Made by a program: the position numbers and the translations under genes | DNA from: DATKBT01 sp035546295 | GTDB taxonomy: Bacteria > Acidobacteriota > Thermoanaerobaculia > Multivoradales > Multivoraceae | Reading direction: 5' to 3' | Length of the DNA stretch: 26,092 nucleotides | Assembly: GCA_035546295.1 (NCBI GenBank) | Contig: DATKBT010000077.1 | Location: forward strand, 1-26,092 | Shown here: positions 7,387-15,100 of the stretch, in pieces | Numbering within the stretch: position 1 is the first letter of the stretch | Layout of the letters: every line of letters starts with the position of its first letter | The notes under the pieces: model-generated | The model's database searches: none | Seen by the model: the letters and a program-made list of their open reading frames with translations, nothing else | What the model was told of the DNA's origin: nothing

Positions 7387-7828
7387 CGGCGCCGCCTCCC
7401 GGGAAACGCGCTCGGGACCGTTCCAAGCGCGGTGCTCGTGCGAGCCGCAGGTTCGCCGAGCACATCGGAGGCCAGCGCCCTCGTCGTGGTCACCTGTCCT
7501 TCTCGAGGCGGACGAGAAAGCGCAAGTGACTGGCCGCCCCAGCGACGGTCGCTGGATCTCTCTTGACCGATCCTTCCGTCACTGACACCCTCGGGATGTC
7601 GAATCCGTTCGAACGGGCTGCTTTGCAGCCGGACGATGCGGAAAGGCGACTGGGTGCGAAGGAAGAGAGAAGAGCCAAGCGCGCAACCGAGAGTATCGGC
7701 TGGCCTACGGCAGCCGAGGGCTCGAACGCGCTCACGTCGCGGCGCGCTCGCGCACCGCTAGGCCGCTCTCTCCGCAATCCCGGGCATGCTGCCGCGCCGA
7801 TCCTCCTGAGCGCAGCCCATCGCCCCGC
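7387..7828. other. Region without recognisable genes; holds two small palindromes
   Basis: No frame on either strand reads as a natural protein here. Two adjacent dyads are visible: CCGTTCGAACGG (7605-7616, a perfect 12-bp palindrome) and GGCTGC-TTT-GCAGCC (7616-7630). Neither has a T-run. The region is probably decayed sequence between gene remnants. Confidence 0.4.
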
Positions 7829-7936
7829 GTCGATCGCTCCTCCCTGTTCGGCCAGGCCGAGGACGCGGCGACCGCCGGGGACTACGCCGCGGCGCTCGAC
7901 CTCTTCGGTCGCGCCTACCGGCAGGCCGTCAAGTAG
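7829..7936 (+). pseudogene. TPR-like C-terminal fragment
   Basis: The last 35 codons before a TAG at 7934 read VDRSSLFGQAEDAATAGDY followed by AAALDLFGRAYRQAVK. This is one TPR-like helix pair (small-small residues at the helix crossing, GDYAAALDLF). Upstream the same frame is open but Ser/Pro/Arg-rich with no start codon or ribosome-binding site. It looks like the 3' tail of a gene whose body is gone. Confidence 0.4.
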
Positions 7937-8039
7937 GACCATGGATTGAGACTCGGGGGCGCGCGTCGCCCCCGAGCCGACTCGGTGCGGCGGCAACCCA
8001 GGACAACCAGCAAGCTCTCGTGCGGCAAAGCGAGGCGCG

Positions 8040-8170
8040 ATGTTCTACGCCAAGCTCGGCTTCGAGGTGGTCCCCGACGCCGAGCAGCGGCCGGCGCTCG
8101 TGGAGATGGTTCGCGAGGAAGCGTCGCGCGGGCTCGACCGCGCCGCGCGGTGCGTCATGCGCTGGCGGCC
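8040..8170 (+). pseudogene. GNAT acetyltransferase, C-terminal remnant
   Basis: From 8040 the frame reads MFYAKLGFEVVPDAEQRPAL, then VEMVREEASRGLDRAARCVM. This matches the end of a GNAT N-acetyltransferase subgroup in which (L/F)Y-x-KLGFEVVPDxE-RPAL is the last strand and helix and the protein ends near RCVMRR. The acetyl-CoA-binding motif (Q/RxxGxG/A) and everything upstream are missing. The ATG at 8040 lies inside the conserved motif and so is not a true start. The frame continues past the expected end into unrelated sequence. The fragment converges on the secreted-protein gene that ends at 8196. Confidence 0.55.
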
Positions 8171-8195
8171 GCGCTTGTACGCACCGAGAGAGGCG

Positions 8196-9074
8196 CTACG
8201 GTCCCGAACCGGTCGCCTCGATGCAGACTGCGGGATGGCTCACCGAGAAGCGCCCGTGCGCGCTGTGCGTGACGTAGACGATCGCTCCGTCTGATTCGGC
8301 GGCGTCGATTTCGATCGAGCCGAAGAGGGTCGAGCCCTCGCGCACGATGCTCCGTATCGGAACCACGAACGAAGCTTCGTCGCTGTGGACGCTGAACGAA
8401 TTCACGAAGTCGCCATCCTCGTCGTAGACTTGGCCGACGAGAGTCGAGCGGTCGGCGGGCGTGAATCCCCCCGGTTCGCCGACCAACACCGTGATCGAGC
8501 TTGCTCGCTCTCCACCGAAGTCCATGAAGCGGACGGTGAGCAGGTCGCAGATGTCGGCGACCGTCGCCGCCGCATCCCCGGTGGCGAAGTCATCGCTGCC
8601 GAACACCTGGAAGAAGTCGACGCTCACCGGACCGTCAGCGTCCACGCGGATGCTGCCACGGACGAGTCCGTCGTTGTCGGCCACCAGGCGGGGCACGTCT
8701 CGCGTGTTGCGGGTGAGCACACCGCGAACGGGAATGGTGAAGTGTTCTTCGGTCTGTGGACTCGGCGACCTGGTGTCGAAGTAGGTCACCGTGATGGCGA
8801 CAGGTCCGGTGTCGTGATTGCGCACTGCGAACAGGGTCGCGTCGCCCGAGCGGGTTTCGTCGACCTGGAAGTAGTTGATGAACCAGGGGCCCGAGGAGGG
8901 TGTCGAGACAGCTCTCGCCTCGCCGCCGGCTGGGAGTGTCGAGGCGTACCGACTTGGGGAGCGTAGGGCGGCAGTGCCGATCGGCTCGGTCCCGAACGTG
9001 ATCCGCTGTTCGGCGACAGCACTCGAGGCGAGAGTGACGAGGGCGAGGATGGTGAGCGGTCGAGTGGCTGACAT
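8196..9074 (-). CDS. Secreted all-beta protein of unknown function
   Basis: Start ATG at 9074 is preferred (292 residues) because GGAG lies 9 nt upstream and it opens directly on a compact signal peptide (MSATRPLTILALVTLASSAVA); an ATG 15 bp earlier lacks a good ribosome-binding site. The mature protein appears all-beta with two Ig-like halves. The first half includes WFINYFQVDE, VAITVTYFD, VPRLVADND and VSVDFFQVFG; the second includes SITVLVGEPGG, FVVPIRSIVREG and AIVYVTHS. Both halves pair a strand-rich core with a loop stating a Val-Pro-Arg/Ile element, suggesting an internal duplication. There are two cysteines, in ICDLL and near the C terminus. I do not recognise the family. It is exported, and no gene nearby explains its role. 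Confidence 0.78.
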   Translation of the reverse strand: MSATRPLTILALVTLASSAVAEQRITFGTEPIGTAALRSPSRYASTLPAGGEARAVSTPSSGPWFINYFQVDETRSGDATLFAVRNHDTGPVAITVTYFDTRSPSPQTEEHFTIPVRGVLTRNTRDVPRLVADNDGLVRGSIRVDADGPVSVDFFQVFGSDDFATGDAAATVADICDLLTVRFMDFGGERASSITVLVGEPGGFTPADRSTLVGQVYDEDGDFVNSFSVHSDEASFVVPIRSIVREGSTLFGSIEIDAAESDGAIVYVTHSAHGRFSVSHPAVCIEATGSGP

Positions 9075-9155
9075 TCGCCGATTCTCCATTGCTTCTACGG
9101 TGTCTCTCGGTGTGATCCGAGGCGGTCTCGAATCGAGGCGGGAGCTGGGATTGAA

Positions 9156-9170
9156 ATGCTAACACAGCAT
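9156..9170. promoter_or_regulatory. Palindrome in an AT-rich island upstream of the secreted-protein gene
   Basis: ATGCT-AACAC-AGCAT is a perfect dyad with 5-bp arms inside a short AT-rich stretch (about 9151-9185), the most AT-rich part of the neighbourhood. It lies about 80-95 bp upstream of the minus-strand start at 9074. It may be an operator or part of the promoter; read on the minus strand it includes a TATGCT that could serve as a -10 box, but no good -35 is present. Confidence 0.3.
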
Positions 9171-9289
9171 AACATGAAAAAATCTTCGATCCGCTAACGA
9201 TCTCGAGGCGCATGGATTGTTGCTTGGATCGCATAGGAGACTCGAACACCCCATTGGCGCGCCCTTGACAGCGCCTGTGACGAGAATGA

Positions 9290-9832
9290 GCGGCAAGCGG
9301 ACCGGTCGGCATCGAGGTCGGCCCCGACGACACCCTCTGGGTCGCCAACTGCGGCGGCGGCTCGATCACCGAGATCACGCCAGACGGCGAGGCGCGTACC
9401 CTGATCGAGAGCGAGCTCCTGAAATGCCCGAACGGCATCACCCGCGCGCCCGATGGCACCCTCTACGTCGCCAACTTCATGGACGGCAACGTGATCGCCG
9501 TCTCTACCGAGGGCGCGGCGCGCGTCCACGCCACGATCCCGGGCGACAACAACGGCCACCTCGTCCACCACGACGGCGCGCTCTGGGTCGTCGGCCGATC
9601 GGCGCACCAGATCTTCCGCGTGACGATGGACGGCGAGGTCTCGGTCTTCGCCGGCTCCGGCGAGAAGGGCGGCGCCGACGGCGAGCCGCGCAAGGCCAGC
9701 TTCTGCTACCCCAACGACCTCGGCTGGAGCCCCGACGGCACGGTCCTCTACGTCAACGACGTCGCAAACCACGAGAGCGAGGGGAGGATCCTCGGCCCGA
9801 CGCGGATCCGGCGGATCTTCGTGCAGGAGTGA
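9290..9832 (+). pseudogene. NHL-repeat / SMP-30-like beta-propeller, 5'-truncated
   Basis: After an in-frame TGA at 9287 the frame is open for 180 codons and reads as a propeller throughout: GPVGIEVGPDDTLWVANCGG, GSITEITPDGEA, CPNGITRAPDGTLYVANF, DGNVIAVSTEG, DGALWVVGRSAHQIFRVTMD, NDLGWSPDGTVLYVNDV, GRILGPTRIRRIFVQE, stop TGA at 9830. These are NHL-type blades (GI-x-xxPDGTLYVAN). No start codon precedes the first blade; the first in-frame ATG (9479) falls in the middle of a blade. At least the N-terminal blades and any signal peptide are gone. Further upstream the frame has more stops, so this is a truncation and not a single nonsense mutation. Intact relatives bind or hydrolyse small lactone-like molecules or act as scaffolds; this copy is probably inactive. 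Confidence 0.75.
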
Positions 9833-10003
9833 GGGGCGATCCGGCGCGAGATCCTGCCACCCTGGATTGCACTCTTCGATCAGCCGCTCCTTCGAAGCCT
9901 CGGCATTCGCTCGATGCTGTTCTCCCGCGCGACGTCTCCCGCGCAATCGCATCCACGATTTCGATCTCGCCAACCCGCTGCCTCGCGATCGCACGCACAC
10001 CCC

Positions 10004-10335
10004 TCAGGGTTCGACCGCAGCTGGCCCCCTCACTCGTGGATCATCGAACCCCGAGAGCGCGCGCGACCCGTCCGAGGCCCCGAGCGCCAGCGCCGTGTAG
10101 GGGTGCTCGCTGCCGCCCGACAGCTCGCGGCTGAGATCACGGGCTCGCTCGTGGGACGCGACGGCGCTCGACAGCCTTCCAGCCAGCCGCTGGCACTCAC
10201 CGAGCTGCAGCAGCGCCTGGACGACGAACGCGTGCCCCGCACCATAGATCCGCGCCTGGCCTTCGACCACCCGTGTGAGCAACTCCTCCGCCTCGTCGAG
10301 CCGGGGAGCTGGCGCAGGGTGGCGCCGAGCGCTTG
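10004..10335 (-). pseudogene. TPR protein, C-terminal remnant with a frameshift
   Basis: The minus strand reads LDEAEELLTRVVEGQARIYG, then GHAFVVQALLQLGECQRLAG and SAVASHERARDLSRELSG, ending at a TGA at 10004-10006. These are TPRs of the type found after acidobacterial kinase domains (GxxHxxVxxxLxxLGxCxxxxGR). Just upstream (about 10300-10335) another frame reads ITRQALGATLRQL, which fits as the preceding helix, so a frameshift separates them. No start codon or intact upstream domain remains. On the remaining stretches 9833-10003 and 10336-10506 I see nothing convincingly coding. Confidence 0.5.
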
Positions 10336-10506
10336 ACGCGTGATCTGGGAAGCGGCGAACGGTGCGTGGCGCGTCCGGGTGCTTTCGTGCTGTTGGCGCA
10401 GCCCGGGCGCTCTCGTGCACCGCCCTCGAGCTCGAGACGCCCCCAGCCGGTCGCCGTCGGCCTGCGGCTCGACGAGTATCGGGTAGTCTCGATCCCGGAG
10501 CGAGGC

Positions 10507-11355
10507 ATGCGACATCCGTCCATGATTCGAGTCGAGAGTCTCGGTAGACGATACGGCGACGTGACGGCCCTGGCAGGAGTCACCTTCCAGGTCGATGCCG
10601 GCGAGATCGTCGGTGTGCTCGGGCCGAACGGCGCAGGCAAGAGCACCCTCTTCCGGATCCTGTCCACGTGGCTCGCGCCCGACGCCGGGCGCGCCCGAGT
10701 CCTGGGGTTCGATACCGTCGACCAGGCTCTCGAGGTCCGCCAGCGGATCGGCTACCTCGTGGAGCACAACGCGCTGTACGAGTCGATGCTGGTCGAGGAC
10801 TACCTCGAGTTCATCGGCCGGATGCGGGGTCTGCTGGGATCCCGTCTGCGCGACCGCGTCGACCACGTCGCCGGGGTGTGCGCGCTGGAGCCGGTGCTTC
10901 GCCGGCGCATCCAGGACTGCTCCAAGGGCAACCGCCAGCGCGTCGGGGTCGCCGCCGCGATCGTCCACGATCCGCCGGTCCTGATCCTCGACGAGCCCAC
11001 CCACGGTCTCGATCCGATCCAGGTCAAGGCGTTCCTGGACTTCGTCCGCAGCCTGCGCGCGGGCCGTGCGGTGCTATTCAGCAACCATGTCCTCACCGAG
11101 CTCTCGGCGATCTCCGATCGGCTCCTCGTGCTGCTGGACGGCCGGTTGGTGGCGGACGAGACTCTGCCCGACCTGCGAGCCCGGGCGGCGTCGGCCGGCG
11201 TAGGCCTGAACGACCTGCTGGTCCGGCTCGTGCGCGAAGCGGCCGAGACGCCAGCAACGGGGGGCGCAGCCGGGGCAGAGGTCGCGGAGGCAGCAGTGGC
11301 GGCAGCGGCGGAGAAGCCGGCGACCGAACGGGCAGGAGACACCAGGGCGCGGTGA
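10507..11355 (+). CDS. ABC transporter ATP-binding protein (GldA/NatA-like)
   Basis: The protein has 282 residues. ATG at 10507 follows GGAG at 8-nt spacing; a second in-frame ATG at 10522 is possible. Walker A is GPNGAGKST (39-47). The signature is SKGNRQR (139-145), the variant form seen in GldA-type ATPases instead of LSGGQ. Walker B with D-loop is LILDEPTHGLDP (159-170), and the switch histidine is H194 in FSNH. The last ~45 residues are an Ala/Glu-rich tail with no known role. It couples ATP hydrolysis to the permease whose GTG start overlaps its stop by 4 bp, and opens a four-gene operon. The Gld label comes from family resemblance; the substrate is unknown, and gliding is not implied. 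Confidence 0.93.
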   Translation: MRHPSMIRVESLGRRYGDVTALAGVTFQVDAGEIVGVLGPNGAGKSTLFRILSTWLAPDAGRARVLGFDTVDQALEVRQRIGYLVEHNALYESMLVEDYLEFIGRMRGLLGSRLRDRVDHVAGVCALEPVLRRRIQDCSKGNRQRVGVAAAIVHDPPVLILDEPTHGLDPIQVKAFLDFVRSLRAGRAVLFSNHVLTELSAISDRLLVLLDGRLVADETLPDLRARAASAGVGLNDLLVRLVREAAETPATGGAAGAEVAEAAVAAAAEKPATERAGDTRAR

Positions 11356-12131
11356 GCACCGTGAGCGATGTTCCGATACCGCCCGAGCCACCGAGCACCG
11401 GGCGAGCCGCCGGCATCGTCGTCGCGCGCGAGCTGGCGTCCTACTTCGAGACCCGGATCGCGCCGGTCTACGGCACGGCCTTCATCCTCCTCGCCAATCT
11501 GTTGTTCATGAACGAGTTCTTTCTCCTCGGGACAGCTGACATGAGCGGATGGTTCGTGCGTCTGCCGCTCCTGGCGGCGGTGTTTCTGCCGGCGGTGACC
11601 ATGCGATCATGGGCCGAGGAGCGGCGGCAGCGCACCCTCGAGGTGTTGCTCGCGCTGCCGGTGACGCCGGGGGCGCCCGTAATCGGCAAGTTCGTGGCCA
11701 GCCTGGGTCTGTACTGCATCTTCCTGGCCGGGTCGCTCCCGATCGTGGCGATGGTCGCCTGGCTCGGACGGCCCGACTGGGGGCGGATCTGCGCTGCCTA
11801 CCTCGGCGCCGTGTTGCTGGGCGTCCTGTTCCTGGCCGCCGGGCAGCTCGTGTCCGCTCTGACCGCCGACCAGATCGTGGCGTTCGTGGTCAGCGCCGTC
11901 CTGCTCATCTTGCTCGTGGTGCTGGGGGATCCCAGGGTCGCGGCGGTGCTCGACGGCCTGGCACCGGTGTTGGCCGCCGGCACGTTCCTGCGCGACGTGA
12001 TCTCGCCGATACCGTACTTCGAGACGTTCGCGCAGGGCGTCGTGGCGTTCGCTGGGTTGGTGTACTTCCTGGGGACAGCGGCCGTGCTCCTGGCGTCGAC
12101 CGCCCTGGTGTTGACCCTCAACCGTCCATGA
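11352..12131 (+). CDS. ABC-2 type permease (GldF-like)
   Basis: The gene starts with GTG at 11352, overlapping the ATPase stop, and encodes 259 residues. About six membrane segments are visible, including AFILLANLLFMNEFFLLG, LPLLAAVFLPAVTM, LYCIFLAGSLPIVAMVAWL, AAYLGAVLLGVLFLAAGQLV, IVAFVVSAVLLILLVVL and GLVYFLGTAAVLLASTALVL. Between the second and third lies MRSWAEERRQRTLEVLLALP and PVTPGAPVIGKF, the cytoplasmic coupling motif (EER-x2-TLE-LL-x-PV) typical of GldF-like ABC-2 permeases. It forms the membrane channel for the ATPase. Its TGA overlaps the ATG of the giant auxiliary gene (ATGA), implying translational coupling and a common complex. Confidence 0.92.
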   Translation: MSTVSDVPIPPEPPSTGRAAGIVVARELASYFETRIAPVYGTAFILLANLLFMNEFFLLGTADMSGWFVRLPLLAAVFLPAVTMRSWAEERRQRTLEVLLALPVTPGAPVIGKFVASLGLYCIFLAGSLPIVAMVAWLGRPDWGRICAAYLGAVLLGVLFLAAGQLVSALTADQIVAFVVSAVLLILLVVLGDPRVAAVLDGLAPVLAAGTFLRDVISPIPYFETFAQGVVAFAGLVYFLGTAAVLLASTALVLTLNRP

Positions 12132-15100
12132 GAGTCGACACCGTGCGCCTGGCTGCGGCGACTCTCTTCGCCTGCCTGGCCGCGGTGCTCGCCGCCCGGC
12201 TCGCCGACCGGGCGCCGGGGGCTCGCTGGGAGGTGGGCCGAGAGCGCGTCGCTCGTCTGGACGATCAGGCCCGCACACGCCTGGCGGGTCTCGAGGACCA
12301 GGTGTTCGTCACCTTCTACGCCACGGCGCCGGCCCGGATGCCGACCTCGCTCCGTGGCCTGGAGCGGCGGGTGGTCGATCTGCTCACCGCCATGAAATCG
12401 GCGTCGAAGGGTCGGCTCGACTTCGAGGTGGTCGATCCGGATGCCTCGCCGGAGCTCACGGCTTATGCCGCCCGGCGACAGGTCGCCCCGCACCGTGTAC
12501 GTGACATTCGAGGGGATGCGTGGACCGAGCAGACCGTGTGGTCGACCCTCACCGTGGAGTACGGCGCCCGGGAGCCGATCGCCTTTCGCGGGGTGGACGC
12601 CGAGCATTTCCCGTTCCTGCAGTCGGCGCTGCTCGGCGCCCTCGAGCACCTCGAGGCGCCGCGTGCACCGGTCCTCGCGCTGGCCGCGCCTCCGGGGTTC
12701 GAGGGGTTGCGCGCAGCGCTGTCGCGCTTCGGCCGGGTGGTCGAGGTCGATCCCGCGGGAGCGGGGCGCTCGGGCTCGAGCGTGTGGCTCCCGGACGAGG
12801 CCGACGCACTCTTCTGGATGGAACCGGGAGACCTCGCCGGGGAACGCCTGGTGGAGATCGAGCGGTTCTTGGAGTCGGGTCGCAGCGTGGTCCTGGCGAC
12901 CTCGCGGCTCGACGGCGTCGTTTCGCGCGAGGGCGGAGCGCCGGGCGTCCGGGTCCACACACGACCCTACGGCGCGTCGTCGCTGTTCGTGGACCTCGGG
13001 CTCGAGCCCTCGAGTCGGCTGGTCCTGGACACCCGCGCGATGACGCTGGCCTCCGGCGGCGAAGCGCTTCCGATGCCCGTCCTGGTCCGGGCGACCGCCT
13101 ACGAGCAGGACTTCCGCGGCCTCTTCGCCCAACCCAACGGCAGCCTGCTGTTCGCATTCCCCACGCCCCTGGTCCCGCAACCGGATCGCCTCGCTCGACG
13201 CAGGCTCACCGCCCAGCATCTGGTGACCACCTCCGATGGCACCTGGGTCCGGGACGTGCCCGACCCCGAGACTCTGCTGCACCTGGACGACAGCATCCTG
13301 AGCGGCGCCGAGCCTGCTCCCAAGCTGCCTCTGGCAGTCCTGCTCCGGCCCACCTCGCCGGGTCGGGGTCTGCTGGTGGCGCTGGCCGCCTCGACGCCGC
13401 TCGCCGACGACGTGATCGACCTCCCCGGGTACGCGCACCATGCCCTGCTGCGGATCCTGCTCGAGACGGTAGCGGGAGACGAGCGCCTGGTGCTGGCGCG
13501 GGCAGTGGGCGAGCCTCCGCCCGCAGTGCCAGCCATGAGCTACGGGACACGCCTGGCTCTGAGGCTCGGCGTCGTCCTCCTCGGACCGATCCTCCTCCTC
13601 CTCGTGGCATTGCTCCTCGTGGCATGGCGCCGCCCACTCGCCCTCCTGCCGGCGACCCGGCGAGGCATCGACGCGCGCGCGCGGGCCCGGGCGGTGAGCG
13701 CCGACTGGGGCGTGAAGGCCCAGAGAGGCGAGGGGCACCGAGTCGCGGAGCAGAGAGTTGGAGTCCAGGGAATCGGAGTCCAGGGAATTGGAGTCCAGAG
13801 AGTCTGGACCCTGTCGAAGCCGACCCTCCTCCTGGCAGCTGTGCTCTCGGCGGCCTGGGCTGCGGGTGGCCGGGGCGTGATCGATCTGACCGCTGGAGAC
13901 CTCAACACTCCCGCTGCGGCAACGGTCGACGCGATGCGCCGCGCAGCCGAGCACGGTCCACTCCGGGCCCACCTCTACTTCAGCGCCAGGGAGCGACTTC
14001 CGCCGGAGCTGCGGATGCCGGTCCGCCGTTTGGAGACCACTCTTGCCGCGCTCGGCCGAAGGGGACCGCCGATCGAGGTGAGCCGGACCCAGCCCGAGGA
14101 CCTCGGTGCAGAAGAGCGGGAGGCGCTCGAGGACGCCGGCATCTCGGCCGCTCGCCTCGCCACCGAGGACGACGGCCGGAGCACCGTCCGCAGTTTCTTC
14201 GCCACGCTGGTCCTCTCGGCCGGCGAGCGCCGGGAGGTCCTGCGGTTCGCGGACGGCTCGGCCTTCGCCGACCTGGAGTTCCGCGTGGCGTTCGCCCTCG
14301 ACCGCCTGGCCACCGGCCGGCGGCCGCACGTGGGGCTCGCCTCCGACGTGCCACGGCTGACCCCTGCCGAAGCGCACGAGAACTATCAGACCAAGGGTCT
14401 GGCGGCGCCGTCGGGGAGCGATCCGTACGCCGCGGCGCGGGCGCTGATCGAGGAGCGCGACTTCCGGGTCACGCACATCGATCCTCGGAGCCCGGACCTT
14501 CCCGACGACCTCGACCTACTGGTCTGGCTCCAGCCGCGGCGCCCTTCGACGCCGATGCTCTTCGAGGTGGTTGGTGCGTTGCGCCGAGGCGTGCCGATCT
14601 TGATCGCTGCGCAGCACTTCAACATGCAGCCCCGCCAGTATCAGGGCCGACAGTTTCGAACCGTGTACTGGCCTCAGCCGCAATGGCCGGAGCTCGAGCG
14701 TGACGGCTTCTACCTGCCGGAGCTGGGAGTGGTTCTGGTCCGCGAGGTGCTCTTCGACCGCATGTCGACGCGCATGCGCGCGCCCTCGCAGGTCCATCGG
14801 GGGGAGCGCATCGAGTACGAGCTGATGGAGTCTGCGTTGCCGTTCGTCCTGCGCGTCACCGCGCCCGACCACCCCGACCGGCATCCTCTGACTGTCGGAA
14901 TCGGTGACCAGGTGCTACCTTGGGCCGCCCGCATCGAGCTGGATCGGAAGAGGCTGGCCGCGAACGGCCTGTCCGCCACGGTGTTGTTGACCACCTCCCC
15001 GAGGTCCTGGAGCTACCTCTGGGAGGGCGGGTGGGTTCCCGAGGAGCTGCTCGACGGTCCAGGCGTCGGGGACGACGGCGAGCCCGCCTGGCTGGGCAGT

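Noticed and set aside
9217..10134. A 305-codon plus-strand frame over the NHL region
   Set aside because: The NHL blade motifs are in a different frame (9290-9832); this one reads as Arg/Pro-rich shadow sequence.
13760..13804. The 15-bp tandem repeat as a CRISPR array
   Set aside because: The units are directly adjacent with no spacers and lie in frame inside a long gene.
11798..14476. An 892-codon open frame on the minus strand
   Set aside because: It is antisense to the permease and giant auxiliary genes; its composition is His/Arg/Gln-rich without any recognisable motif.
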